DNA of 64,000 nucleotides from Mesostigma viride (taxonomy: Eukaryota; Streptophyta; Mesostigmatophyceae; Mesostigmatales; Mesostigmataceae). Shown here piece after piece: positions 1 to 11,388 of this stretch. The first letter of the stretch is position 1. Each line of letters starts with the position of its first letter. The notes below the pieces were generated by a model. That model did no database searches and had not been told where the DNA came from. It saw nothing but the letters and a program-made list of their open reading frames with translations. The translations under genes and the position numbers were made by a program. The stretch is taken from NCBI GenBank assembly GCA_009746045.1, contig RPFO01000080.1:4937556-5001555 (forward strand), written 5' to 3'.

Positions 1-288
1 CCCACTCACGGGACAAGGCGGCTCCCCCACCAGTCCTGCTCACCTTCCCCTCCCCTGAGGACAACTGAGCGGCAGTTCCTTTCTCGTCGCAAGAGGTTGC
101 ACGACCTCACCTGGACGCTGGACGACGACCTGACCCGGGCTGCTCAGCAGCAGCAGCAGCGACGCGACCTGTGGCCGGAATACCTCCACCACAAGCAGGG
201 CCCCCCAGAAGCCCAAGGTGTACGTACTGCATGGAGGGGCGGGATCAACCAACCACAAGATGTGGACACCCCCTACGGGCTAGCATAG
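1..288 (+). CDS. possible 3' end of a coding exon, gene cut by window edge
   Basis: Frame 1 is open from the first base to a TAG at 286-288. The peptide has a run of five glutamines (about 148-162) followed by a charged stretch (RRDLWPEYLHHKQG), and third codon positions are GC-rich as in the other genes here. A plausible splice donor, CAAG|GTGTACG, lies at 214-224, so true coding may stop near 217 and the rest be intron. I do not recognise a family. It could equally be chance open frame in GC-rich DNA. Confidence 0.3.
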   Translation, partial: PTHGTRRLPHQSCSPSPPLRTTERQFLSRRKRLHDLTWTLDDDLTRAAQQQQQRRDLWPEYLHHKQGPPEAQGVRTAWRGGINQPQDVDTPYGLA

Positions 289-3200
289 CCCTAGCTTGTA
301 TTCATGGGTAGTCACTGACGCCACGGCAGCCATGCCTAGAATGTTTGCCAGTAGCTGTGCCACCATACCTCGTCACGTGCACCGCTAACACACGGTACAC
401 AACCAGCCATAAAGCCTTACCTTAGCCTCTGTACAGCCATGCTACGTCCTGGCTATGATCAGATTACTTGCCCACGCTCCTTGTTATGATATGCTCACAT
501 GGGTCTTATTGCACCCACATAACTTGCATGCCGGATCGTCTGTCGTGTCAGATTGCAGCTGTGGCATGCCTCTGGCATGAAAGGGGGTCTCTGCCCTTTC
601 TAATTCCTGTTGTGCACATACAGGGATTCATTAAAAGCACTCCGGTGCTCCGTGACTATCCAACGGGAGTACGAGTTTAATTATAATCAATTAATAATGC
701 ACTGAAGGCATGCCACGGAGTACCTGATGAGGTACTTAAAATTTCTACGCGGATACTTGCATGGGTAAGTCGACCCATTGAATAGACGCACATGCGCGTA
801 TACCTATACAGGCGTGGGCCACGTGCCGTAAGCTAATAAGCATGCATGACTACAGACAAGTAGACCTACACTACACCCCCCCACACACGATTGGGATCCG
901 GCCGACCCAGGGCTGCGATGTTGAAACCTAAAATCTAATCCAGGGTTGCGATCTTAAAGTTGATCGAGAGCAGTAGGCGATCTTAAACCTGATGCGGTAT
1001 ACATGAGTAAACAATCTATATCGAATACCACTAACCAGCTATTTGTACCTACTTTAAGATCTTTTGCCCAAAACCAGCCCTGCGATCTTAAACCTGAAAT
1101 TTCTACTAAATCCAGGGTGACTCTCAAGATCTTAACCCCGGACCTGGGAATCTTAAACGTGGTGGTGGGGGGGGGACGTACTGCTATATATCAATCCCAA
1201 AGCTGGGGTTGCTGCATCGATCCATGGGGTGGCACTCAGGCCCGGCGCCTGCATGCCAGGGCTTGTGGCCGACATGGATGACCGCCTCCCTCCAGTATAC
1301 CGGCTTCCGGCCCCCCTGCGGTCTGCCGGAGCTGGAGGTAGGTCGGACATAGCTCCCGTCGCCGTTGTTGCATGCTACGCCAGGGTCAAGTCGACCGTCC
1401 AGCGTGTAGGAAGCTGGAAGTCCCGATCGCGAGCATCTTGCGGCGTTCACAACCTTACAACAGCCTATCCGCCGTGTATAATCAAAGGTGAGGATCACGG
1501 GAGCCGGGCCAGCCTTACCGACCCCGCGCACGAGTAAGGCCTGCGGACAGCCGACATCGATCCGCAGCTCACCAGTGAGATGCGCATGGGGGGAAGAATG
1601 AACATTCTGACCTCAACATTGCGCTTAACCGCTATGGCAAGCTTCTCAGTTTTCGAAGTCGATCCTCACCTGCCGGCTGGTCGAAGTGCTTGACGATGAC
1701 GCGTTATGGCTGCGCTTGCATGCCTGATTTCGGCCTCGTCGCGGAGTTTGAGCGTTTGTTGCTTATTAAGCTGTGCCGCGATGGTAGATCGAGGTGGTGG
1801 AGGTGGTGTGGTGCTTCAGCATGTCCGCCCTGGCATGCAGGTCTGGGTGCATGGGAGGAGCATCGTCGCCGGGCTGCATGGGCCAGCAGGTGCTGGTCGG
1901 GCGGCATTGAATGTCGATCCTTCACCGCCTGGGCGGTGAGGCCTGCGGTGTTTTGCAGGCACTCATGCAATGGCAATGGCGTTGTCATGGTTAGGCGCTT
2001 GTCGATGTCAAGGACTCAGCTGGGCGGTGCATGGCCGCGGTGATGGTGGCAGTGGATGCGGTGGTGGCGCGGTGGCTCAGGTCAGGGAGGTGAGGAGGGT
2101 GGAGGTGGAGGCGGCGGTGGTGGAAAGGTGGGGGAGCTCAGACTCAGCAGCCAGCGTGCTGCCCTTCATGCTGCCACATCTGCAGCGAGGCCCCGGGAGC
2201 CACATGCTGCTCGAGGGCCTCCGTAAGGAGGGAGCGGAAGGTGGCCTGCATGCGGAAATGTAAGGAGCCCAGATCTCGCCATCAGAGCGCGTGAGGACTG
2301 GGAGCAGAGAATGATGTGAGCACTGGAGTTGGGACTGGGGCCGCAGTGCCACTAGCTCCGTCACAAAGGTGGTGGGAGAGTAGCTGCCATGATCCGGCTG
2401 GATGAGGCGGTTGATGCTGTGGAGCCCCAGAGGCACACTGAGCTAAAAAAGCGAGGCGTAGTCCCCGTAGAACTGAAGATGCAGGGCAGGGCAGGGCTCG
2501 GGGACACGTTGGTCCAGTCGTATTCGTCGATATTGCATGCCAAGGGCTGGCCGGGGCGGAAAGCGCGGTTCTGCTGGGCGCGGTGCTGATGCATGGGCAA
2601 CTGCGTTTGGGATCAGGCGATACCGAGGGCGAGGTCGCACGGGGAGCCGACCTACTACTAACGCTTGCGTAGTGTCACCGCTGCCTGCTAGGCCCCGGGC
2701 GGAACTACAGCATGAGCTGCAGGCGTATTTTCTTGGCTCATTGCAGCCACCAGGTTGCATTGCGCAGAAGAGCGTACATGCTCGTGATAACATTGCGTGA
2801 TAACTTGTTGATCGGGATCGAAAATATATTAGTGTGTGCGTCTTAGAAAGATGTGGTGCTTTGCGTAATAGTTTCAGGCTGGTCACAATACTAGCTGTGT
2901 TACAGCTGTAACCGATTATAGTGGGCAGATGCGCCTCGAAAAGATGCATCATTTGCAAGTGATCTGACTGCATTTGGGGCTCAGACGCAGAAGTTCTGAG
3001 CTCTGCCGTCAGCCATGTCCGCTTGTGGCTCGTGTCATCAGCTATGCGTCCGCTAGCTATTCGCAGGCATAGCTATATGTAGCTTTCTATAGCTAAATCG
3101 ATCGCCCATAGATGTATCAGCGGTACCAGTGGTACGCATCGGGCGCTCGCACCATATATTATTTTGTGTTTTTATTACCCATACGTGATCAAACCAAGGC

Positions 3201-4947
3201 AGTTCACGTACATTGTTCAAATAATTGGAATCAATGCCATACGACACAAGTTGTCTCATGCACTTAACACAACGGTACAAAGCCACAGGGGTGGCTTTGT
3301 ACCACAGACATGTTTTTATTCATAATAGAGCTCTTAATAATAAATAGTACAAAGAATCCCTACTTTCCAGCCGACGACAGTACCTTCGACCCATTTTGGC
3401 ATCTGGCTAGGGGGTGGTGCTGGTGCTAGGTTGCCGTGGCAACTCCTAACCTGTTCTCAATATTTACAACAGTAACACGTGGCAGTCTTATGTACACACG
3501 TGTGGGTGGCATAGGCGTTTATGCATTGCCAGTAGCTTCTGGATTGACACCCTGGCCATCGTGCCGTCCAGTTGCATCTCCATGCCCCCATTAAATTGGG
3601 GGGGAGGCGCATCTACAAACACTATGCCTCTGCACCATCTGTACACCAGGATTGAGGATGGTGAGTGTCGTAGTTTGCCTACTAAAACATGAGCCTTTGC
3701 CCATCCAGGAGCGGTAAGCCAAATGCACGCCCAGACAGCGTTCGACATTGTTGCCCGTGGGCTTGCAATCCCACCTGTTTTGCACCATGGATACCATATT
3801 GGCCACAGAACATGCAGACATGCCTCCCAGTCCGCATCTGGGGATAGGGCTCCAGGAAATCCGACCCACACTTTGATGAAAGGGTTCCCCTTGCTTGCAA
3901 CGCCTCTTCCATTACAGCGACTCATCATCGTCAGCCCGCTTGTGACTTCTGTCACGCCAAATCTGGGTGCCAGCTGTCATCTTCGACAACTTTTCATGTT
4001 GGGTGTTCAGCAGTATCAACACCCTCTTAACAGCACTACGGTGAGAAAAATTTACACCCAGGCTGCTCCATGCCAGTAAATGAAATGCAGGGGAGGCAGT
4101 GCCGCTCGTCTGACGTCACTGGTCGAATATGTGCCCAGTTACGAAACACCTATAAGTGATAGCATTCTTATAGGGACATCGCTGAATGTCTCTTGTCTAG
4201 TGTACCGTTTGATGTCCCTTAACTAGTACCGTGCCAGTAAAGTCGACTTGAAGGCTACCCCGTAGCAAAAATGAAAGGAAACGGAAGGGGGGGCGTTTCG
4301 GTAGATTTCTTGCAAATGGCGACTCAGCGGGGTCACCAGCTGCAGGTAAAAATGTTGCGTCTCATTAAGAGGTAACGAGACGCTATATGTCTCTCAACCT
4401 CTATTTGTCTCTTGAGACCATAAATATTCTGTAATTCTGTATAGCTGCTCTGTTAGGCTCTCAGCCAAACAGCACGTGGCCGATGAAGGCGAGCCCCGAA
4501 CCCACAAACACTTTTGGCCAAAACCCGTTCAGGACCGCGCCCTGGAAGAGCAAGCAATCAGATATGTGCAGCGATGATGCCAGCACGAGCAAAGCAGCCG
4601 ATGATGTCAGCATAACTAGAAAGCAATCCGAGACAGCGATGCCAGCAATGTGAGCAAGCGATCAAACACAGCAAAGCCAGCACAACAGGCAAGCAACCAG
4701 AGAGCGGGTTAACGCCACCCGGGGTTGCCTTGCGAGGCCGTAGTTATTTTTACGTCTTGTTGGAAGTCCCAAGGAACCCCGTAACGAATTCAGTTTGTTC
4801 TAGACCAGTTAATACAAGGGAAGACTTGGAGAGCGGAGCGCGGCAGGCAAAGGTGGCACTTGTATGATTTTCACAGTGGGATGTTAATCAGGCTTGGGCC
4901 CCAGGCCCCTGCGTAGCAAGGCTGTTTGTCAGTGGAGGTGAATGTGG

Positions 4948-5014
4948 CACTATGGTGGTAAATGTGATGGTAAATGTGATGGTAAATGTGATGGTTAACT
5001 ATGATGGTAAATGT
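4948..5014. repeat. short tandem repeat, 12-bp unit GATGGTAAATGT
   Basis: Three near-perfect copies and one or two decayed copies of a 12-bp unit sit in non-coding DNA. No function is evident. Confidence 0.7.
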
Positions 5015-5287
5015 GAATGTAAACAATGATGGCACTATGATGCTAAATGATGATGTGGCACAATGAAACAACCACGTCCCACAGACCAATCCATGGGACA
5101 ACATAGACAACATATTTATGGGGCCCAGAAACTAACTAAGAGCGCCTCACCACCTGCAAGTGTAATGGCCACAGACACAGCACTAACACACACGCACAGA
5201 GCCACACACCGTATATAAATAGTACGTATGCATATACGGTATACATATGCGGCGAGCTCCACGAGGCAACCCCCTTTTTCTGCTAGA

Positions 5288-5352
5288 TAGACCACACACA
5301 CAGAGGCACACACAGCCACACACAGGCACACAGCCACACACACACACACATG
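5288..5352. repeat. (CA)n-rich microsatellite
   Basis: Imperfect CA/CACA tract broken by GAGGCA and GCCA. On the minus strand it creates spurious Val/Cys-rich frames. Confidence 0.75.
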
Positions 5353-5536
5353 CGCGCACAAACACCCACAGGCACAGCCACACTACTCATCAGCACCAAG
5401 GCACGAGCCTTGCACTGACCTTGTGCTTGACCAAGATCGTGCAGTTGTTGCTGCGCGGAGCCGTTGTCGGGCGAGAGCTGCACGACCCCGATGGAACCAG
5501 CCGGCGTTCTGACTGAAAGGCAGCAGCAACGATAAA

Positions 5537-5538
<2 letters not shown>

Positions 5539-5613
<75 letters not shown>
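5539..5613. repeat. (CAG)25 trinucleotide repeat
   Basis: An uninterrupted run of about 25 CAG units is flanked on both sides by the same GATAAAGGCAGCAGCAACG-type sequence, which points to slippage within a small duplication. It encodes poly-Leu or poly-Cys on the minus strand, but no coding context supports translation. Confidence 0.85.
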
Positions 5614-5616
<3 letters not shown>

Positions 5617-5947
5617 TAAAGGCAGCAGCAACGTTCGCTCATACTTCCGATCAACATCCATGCATGCAAGGTCAAAATCAGCCCATACGATAAATCCGTA
5701 CACCATTTTGCAATGGAGCGTCATGGCGCACGCGCGCGATGCCACGCACATGCGGTAACTCATCGGCATCGGCTGGACAGCAGCACCCACCCACTTATGT
5801 AGGCAGGTTGGCATGGAGTAACCTTCTAATAGAAGCAGGGTTGTCTCGTTGATATTAGTTAAAGGGCCGGAAAGGGAAGTTACCCTGGATTACAGGGACA
5901 GTGTGTGGCGCTTTGTCTTGCCAGGAAGATTTTTTTTTTTTTTTTGT

Positions 5948-6199
5948 AAGTTCAAGGTGCCGCAACTAACCACAGGGAATAGCACGCCATTCGCTTTTCT
6001 AGCTTATTATGAGTTCAAGGTGCCGCAACTAACCACAGGGAATAGCACGCCATCAGCTTTTCTAGCTTATTATGAGTTCAAGGTGCCGCAACTAACCACA
6101 GTGAATAGCACGCCATCAGCTTTTCTAGCTTATTATGAGTTCAAGGTGCCGCAACTAACCACAGTGAATAGCACGCCATCAGCTTTTCTAGCTTATTAT
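5948..6199. repeat. 63-bp tandem repeat, four copies
   Basis: Four direct copies of a 63-bp unit (starts near 5948, 6011, 6074 and 6137), almost identical, follow a poly-T run at 5931-5945. The unit is a multiple of three, so the plus frame 5849-6220 stays open with a 21-residue periodicity. There is no recognised domain or good start. I treat it as a minisatellite and do not rule out a repeat protein. Confidence 0.85.
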
Positions 6200-6414
6200 G
6201 CCGGTGCGGCGGTGCCATAAACTAGCCCAGCCCCCAATCGTGCCTCCCGGGTACCTATCACCCAACTGATCCCCTCCTATCCTGCAATGAATGCCGCGTA
6301 ACTAGACAACCAAGGCGGTCAACGTTGCGCCAAGCCATGCTTGTTGAGCCATGCACGCTGAGCCAAACCTTGCCCCCTATAGTCACCGCGAGCGATCTCC
6401 AAGAAGGCCATGGG

Positions 6415-7761
6415 TTAAGTCAACAAGGGGCACACAATGAAGAAGGCACAGAAAATGACAAACGAACACACAATCACGAAGGCACACACAGGACCAAGGC
6501 AACAAGTAAAGAAAGCAGAAAGCACACACACCTGGCCTTGCTGGGACCTTGGATTGCCACGCGCTTGGCCCTCACCACTGCCCAGTTGACAGACCACGCT
6601 TATGGCTCGCGATGTTTGCTGGGCGGCGCCAATGGCTTCCATTTGACCCCTGACCACCTGTCTCAGCACCGCCAGGATTTCTGGGAACTTGGGTCGGCTA
6701 GCCGGCTGGTACGAAAAGCAGCGGCGCAGGAGGTCTGTCAACGCGGCGGGCAGACCAGAAGGGATGTCTGGGATTTTTTTCTGAGGACCGATCATGGCTG
6801 TGATGATCTCTCGATCGTCCAATCCCGCCCAGGGGGGGTTCCCAGATGTCATCTCAACCACGATGCATGCGAAAGCCCACGCATCGGCCGCGGTGGAGAT
6901 GCCTCCGTAGGACCTCGGGTCGAATTGCTCCGGAGCCGAGTAGTGGTATGAGCCTTGCTTCGAAGTGGGCATGTGGCGCGCCAGCGTGCTGTTCACGAGT
7001 TTCGAGATCCCGAAATCGGCCACCACCGCGCGGCCATGCTTGTCCAGCAAGACGTTGGCGGGTTTCAGGTCGAGGACCAGGATGTGCTGGTCGTGCAGGT
7101 CTGCGATCGCGAGGGCGATGTCGACGCTGATGCTCAGGGTGTCGGCCAGGGGTAGGCCGCAGCGGACAGGGTGGAGCTTTGTAGGATGGGAGCGTTTCAT
7201 GGATTCCGTGCGTTGTTGTTGCAACGACTTGTGGAGGGAGGCCTCGTAACGGGGCATGACCATGCAGAGCTGGCCGTCGATTTCGGCCACGCCGATTAGG
7301 TGGCACACGTTGCGGCAGTAGAGCGATGCCTGACGCAAGATGCGCACCTCCTTTCGAAACTGGGCGGCGTCTTCCTCCGGCAAGTCCGCGACATGGAACA
7401 TTTTGACCGCAACTTCGTTGCCCATTGGTTGCAGTGTTGCCTCTCTCACGTTGGCCTGAGGTCCGCGATGAAGAACCTTGCCCAACGTCAACCGATCCTG
7501 GGTGATCAGCATTTCTGCGCCAGTGACTCCTAGGCGTTCACGTTCTCGCCATTGTTCGATGAGCGAGCGCAGATGCAGCAAGGGGACGAGCTTTTGGTCG
7601 GTGACCTTCAAATTCGTGACTGGGTCAGTCGCCCATCCGAGGGCGAACCATTGCTCGATTTCGCGTCTTTCGTAGATTTGGCCAGTTTCAACCAGCATGA
7701 CGGGGTCTTGCATGACCTCTCGTGAGATGGGGCACGTAAATTCCGCTGGAGGTTCCTGCAT
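6415..7761 (-). CDS. U-box domain / protein kinase fusion protein
   Basis: The 448-codon frame starts at an ATG in good context (GCCGCC before ATG). Residues about 5-72 form a U-box (FTCPISREVMQDPVMLVETG, then YERREIEQW and the TDPVTN motif), predicting E2 binding and ubiquitin ligase activity. Residues about 90-385 form a kinase domain: VAVK lysine K120, alpha-C glutamate E138, catalytic loop VLDLKPANVLL with D231, DFG at 249-251, APE at 276-278. The HRD motif reads VLD, so this is a non-RD kinase, and the glycine loop is atypical. Plant U-box kinases usually carry the kinase first and U-box last; here the order is reversed. After residue 410 a donor-like CCAG|GTGTGTG occurs (exon end about 6532), and the Cys/Phe-rich tail beyond looks like intron read-through. 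The 3' end is therefore uncertain. Substrate and pathway are unknown. Confidence 0.85.
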   Translation of the reverse strand: MQEPPAEFTCPISREVMQDPVMLVETGQIYERREIEQWFALGWATDPVTNLKVTDQKLVPLLHLRSLIEQWRERERLGVTGAEMLITQDRLTLGKVLHRGPQANVREATLQPMGNEVAVKMFHVADLPEEDAAQFRKEVRILRQASLYCRNVCHLIGVAEIDGQLCMVMPRYEASLHKSLQQQRTESMKRSHPTKLHPVRCGLPLADTLSISVDIALAIADLHDQHILVLDLKPANVLLDKHGRAVVADFGISKLVNSTLARHMPTSKQGSYHYSAPEQFDPRSYGGISTAADAWAFACIVVEMTSGNPPWAGLDDREIITAMIGPQKKIPDIPSGLPAALTDLLRRCFSYQPASRPKFPEILAVLRQVVRGQMEAIGAAQQTSRAISVVCQLGSGEGQARGNPRSQQGQVCVLSAFFTCCLGPVCAFVIVCSFVIFCAFFIVCPLLT

Positions 7762-9618
7762 GGCGGCGCGAGCTATCCACTAGACCAAGGCGGTGGTTTA
7801 GGTCGACTGACTGAGCTTCTGGAGGCTTTGTCTTTGTTTATAAAGCGTCCTTTTTTGGCCAGTTCCATCTATGGAGGAGGGGTCATCCCATCCATTATCC
7901 CTCTGGTGGTGTCTGTCCCATCAATCATCCACCGTCTCCCGCTCCTCGCCATGCCGAGGTTTCGTAAAGTGTGGCTGGTAAACATGATGAAGCGTGCGGC
8001 AAGTTGTGGCCAAGGTGACAGCCGTTAAGTTGTTGTAAGGCTTTCGACCTGTTTATTTCCTCTCATAAATAGCAACCCATTATCCCCAGTATATGGTACA
8101 CTACAGGAATACACTACTAGAGTGCTAAATTCTGATGACCTGTCATAGTGCTGTTGGATCACAATTGACAACCACGAGCTCACGCAGTTGGACGTGTCGC
8201 TTCATCACTCGCTTGACGTGAGCTTGACGTGAGACTTGACAGGACGTGACAGGATTCCTGCTGTGAGCTGTGAGCGTGCCGCTGTACGGTCGGCAGCATC
8301 ACTAAAAACCAAACTGGGTCTCGGCCTTTCGATCGGGCCACCTCACAGGACCGCAGACTGGTGGGGGCGTGCAAAAATGGGCATGGAGTAAATTACGGCA
8401 GCAGAATAGCACCGCCGAAGCAAAGGGAAGTTGGGTTCTGTTGTTTTGTTTTACACAATCATCTCTGGCAACCCGCGAAGCTACTTTGTGCCCGCGCCCT
8501 TCCCCTGCGCAAGTCGGCGGGAAACCCAATATGTCCGCTCCCAAACCGACCTGATTTGATCCCCAACCACGCCAGCTCGGATTTCTGTGACGCCGCAATG
8601 CGCCGCGGTTCCGTCAGGCCAGTATAGCTATCGTTGTTTTACAGTGCAAGACTGAACAGGAGGGATTCCCTCAATATTGCTTCTTAGGTTTTTGGGAGTG
8701 CTTCGTCTTTTGTGTTTTTCTTTGGCTTTTTTGCAAGCATAAAACGGAAAGAGGTTTCGAACTGGCCGACAGGGGAGGCGGCCAGGCGGAGCCTTGTAGG
8801 CCAGCTAGGGTGAATGGAAAGGGAAGGGGCAAGGCATTAAGTCTTCCTAAGGCAAAATCAATGGCAGCAGCGGTGACACGACTCAAGTAAGCCGACAAAA
8901 AGGATTTTGCAAGCGCCTTGTGAGGGAGTTCGCCTACCAACTTCCCCTGCGAAAGGGGAAGTTAGTAGGCCCAAAACTTTGCTACAATAGAATGGCGGAT
9001 GCCGCTGAAAACAGTCATCTATGTTGCCTTGTCTGCACGTGGTGGCTCCTAGGGTTGATAGCGACATTTGCCCTGTTTTCAGGGCTTAGACGTGGGACAA
9101 CTTCTTTGTTGGTACAGATTAGGACGAGCATGATGAGTTTACGGAGCGTAACCAGGGTCTGGAAGGGAAGTAGCCCTGCCCAACACGGTAAAAGCTTTCA
9201 GGACGGTGTCTTCAAGTTTCCCTAAGGTATCAAGCGGCAAATCTGCGATCCTCATGCAGAGGGCAGCATGCTATGGACACAGCAGGGTTTAGCTACAATC
9301 GGTCAACAGCAAGGTTACAGATTAAAGTTTCCCACGCACATATAGCACTAGGATACGTGCCCCGGGGGTTATAGGATGAGGAGGACGCATTGGGTTCCCC
9401 ACATGACATGAAGGAGCGACTAGACTGCACACATTTGTAACTCGATTTCATGTCATGCCGCTAGTGGTGGGGGAGGTGGACAACGACGTGGCAGCCACAG
9501 TATGCACGGATGAGACATCCATGCACCAGCTGTGCTTGTATTTGTGCTTCCATATCAAGGATTGGCAGAACTTGAGAGGGTCGAAGTGGAGGATGGCATG
9601 GGGGGATGCCGGGGTATC
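7762..9618. other. intergenic, no gene recognised
   Basis: No open frame here resembles a known protein. It contains the presumed 5' flank and promoter of the minus-strand U-box/kinase gene, but no TATA-like element can be defended. A TTGACGTGA-type motif is repeated around 8213-8255. Confidence 0.5.
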
Positions 9619-9628
9619 ATGTCTTGGT
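9619..9628. repeat. target-site duplication of LINE, left copy
   Basis: ATGTCTTGGT is repeated perfectly at 10607-10616, immediately after the LINE tail. The bases outside the 10 bp differ, so the duplication is exactly 10 bp. Confidence 0.9.
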
Positions 9629-10471
9629 TCATGTCCCACCCTCCTCTTGCTAGACGGCAGCCCCGTCCCCCCGGCGACTCACTTCAAGCTCCTTGGCAGC
9701 TGGCTTCCCTCCACGGCCGACGACATCAACACCCGCATTGGCCAGGCCTGGGCGGCCCTCCGCCGCCTCGACAGGTTCTGGACCTGTCGCTACCTGAGTG
9801 AGCGACGCAAGCGCATTCTGTTCAAGGCCCTTGTCCTCAGCATCCTCCTTTATGGCTGCGAGGCGTGGACCCTGGACCAGGCGCTGAGCCAGCAGCTTGA
9901 CGGCACCGTCACTCGAATGCTCCGTCATATCCTCGGCGTCCGCTACCAAGAACGCCGCACCCGGGCCGAGCTCTACTGCGAGCTCCCTCTTGTCACCCAT
10001 ACCATCCGACACCGCCGCCTCCTCTTTGCCGGCCATCTTGCCCGCACAGACCAGGTGAATACCGATGTGGGCCCTGCCGGGGGGCTTAAGACGGGCCAAC
10101 CAGGTAGACACCTCCTCCTATGGCAGGGTCCCCTTGTACCATCGCAACCCACTGGCAAACTTGCGCGCGCCGGGCACCGGCGCGGCGCGACCCGGACCTA
10201 TGTGACACAACTGCTTGAAGATGCAGGGCTTCTGGGACTATCCGTACTCCGCGCCCGCATGATTGACAAGGAGAAATGGGCTGCCATCTGCGATAAGCAC
10301 CTCCCCGAGGGGTATGCTCCTGTTTTCTCCCCACGGGCCCCGCGGCCCGTTGCTAGCCAGGGTAGAAGTCCGCAGGTGGAGGTTATTGGTCCTGAGGATA
10401 GCCGCTACACTACCGCCTCGTCTGCCATTACAGTAGAGGACAGCTCGGATGAGGATTACATCCCCATCTAG
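9629..10471 (+). pseudogene. LINE ORF2 C-terminal fragment
   Basis: The frame is open through the 5' junction (a spurious upstream start lies in host DNA at 9455) and ends at TAG 10469-10471. It matches the region after the reverse transcriptase core in LINEs: HFKLLGSWL, LSERRKRILFKALVLSILLYG, the CEAWTL motif, then RMLRHILGVRY and RRLLFAGHLARTD. The polymerase and endonuclease catalytic regions are absent, so the copy cannot move by itself. The tail ends in an acidic stretch (SSDEDYIPI). There are no internal stops, which suggests a fairly recent insertion. Confidence 0.88.
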
Positions 10472-10606
10472 TGCTTAACGGTTGGGGGATGATGCAGACG
10501 ATATTTGTCTAAACTTTTGTGTAATTATTTTTCTAATGAGATTAGCATAGTACTCCGTGGCATGCCTTTGCGCATGACACGCAAGTACTTACTTACTTAC
10601 TTACTT
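9629..10606 (+). mobile_element. 5'-truncated non-LTR retrotransposon (LINE) with (ACTT)n tail
   Basis: The insertion is 978 bp, bounded by a perfect 10-bp target duplication (9619-9628 and 10607-10616). It carries only the C-terminal part of ORF2, then a 3' UTR ending in ACTT repeats rather than poly-A. Truncation at the 5' end, a simple-repeat tail and a target duplication are the hallmarks of target-primed reverse transcription. Confidence 0.92.
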
Positions 10607-10616
10607 ATGTCTTGGT
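10607..10616. repeat. target-site duplication of LINE, right copy
   Basis: ATGTCTTGGT, identical to 9619-9628. Confidence 0.9.
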
Positions 10617-11151
10617 ATTAAGTGAGACAGCTATTCCTGGACGCATGGCGTTCCAACGTCAATGGCGCAAACAATCAGGGAGCCCGATCCTGTTGCATGA
10701 GAGTATCTGCTTGTGAATTCTACTTGTCAATAAATAATGAGTGGTTGTTGGAAAACATCTGGAAAGAAGTGTTGGACCTATGCACCAATTGATGTGCTCA
10801 CCTGGCCCTTCTTAGTTCCTACGCCCAAGCAAGCTGACCCCATAGGATTGGGGTCACCCTCGTGAAACGTAGTCTATAGGTACGAGCCAGTTCAATACTA
10901 ACTCCAGATTATTAAACCAAATGTACGTGTGCACATGCCGGTTTGGTTGCTGGAAGGGGTAGCTATCTACTTCAAAGGTGAACTTCAAAGGGTGGATACC
11001 CGTGTGATGAATTGATCAATGTGATCGAGCTAAAACCACGGAGTACCGAGTATCGCACATGTGCCGTAGCCGAGGTTTAATGCGTGCATGTAGAAGTTCA
11101 GCCACTTTTCAGTTTGTGAGTGCATGCATGGTAATTCAGAAAGGTTGTAAG

Positions 11152-11230
11152 TATCAAAGAGACAACCAGCGCAGGCAAGAAATCTGGAAGAATCTGGACC
11201 ATGGTAGCTCGAGCCTGCTGTTATCTTATC
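11152..11230 (+). repeat. dispersed repeat, copy A
   Basis: About 80 bp starting ATCAAAGAGACAACCAGC and ending near TAGCTCGAGCCTGC. Close copies lie at 11277-11352 and 63451-63535. Just downstream, GTTCGAGTC at 11236 matches a Pol III B-box, but the other copies lack it. Confidence 0.7.
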
Positions 11231-11276
11231 TGCGTGTTCGAGTCGTTCAGGATGATGGAATTAAATGAATGGAGTA

Positions 11277-11388
11277 TCAAGGAGACAACCAGTGCAGGCC
11301 AGAAATCTGGAGATTCCGGACCATGGTAGCTCAAGCCTGCATGTCGTTATCTGAGTATAGCTGAGTGTGCGCTGGTTGTCTCCTTGAT
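11277..11388. mobile_element. 112-bp MITE-like element with 20-bp terminal inverted repeats
   Basis: The left end ATCAAGGAGACAACCAGTGC and right end GCGCTGGTTGTCTCCTTGAT are inverted repeats with one mismatch. The interior matches copies A and C of the dispersed repeat. There is no coding capacity. A second partial right-end copy follows at about 11396-11417. Confidence 0.6.

Larger units (their letters stand above)
289..5537. other. long non-coding stretch, no gene recognised
   Basis: Only short, unrecognised open frames occur here; the longest, 3488-3955 on the minus strand (155 codons), resembles nothing I know. Visible structure: a 19-bp match at 705-723 to the 3' end of the LINE at 10550-10568, in inverted orientation; several copies of a GCGATCTTAAACCTGA-like motif at 900-1160; imprecise repeats rich in GCCAGCA and AGCAA around 4560-4700; and the tandem repeats listed separately. 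Confidence 0.5.

Noticed and set aside
3488-3955. 155-codon minus-strand frame
   Set aside because: No recognisable motif, and equally long frames exist in other phases there; not enough to call a gene.
9455-9628. Upstream start of the LINE-containing frame
   Set aside because: The target duplication shows that bases before 9629 are host DNA, so the start is fortuitous.
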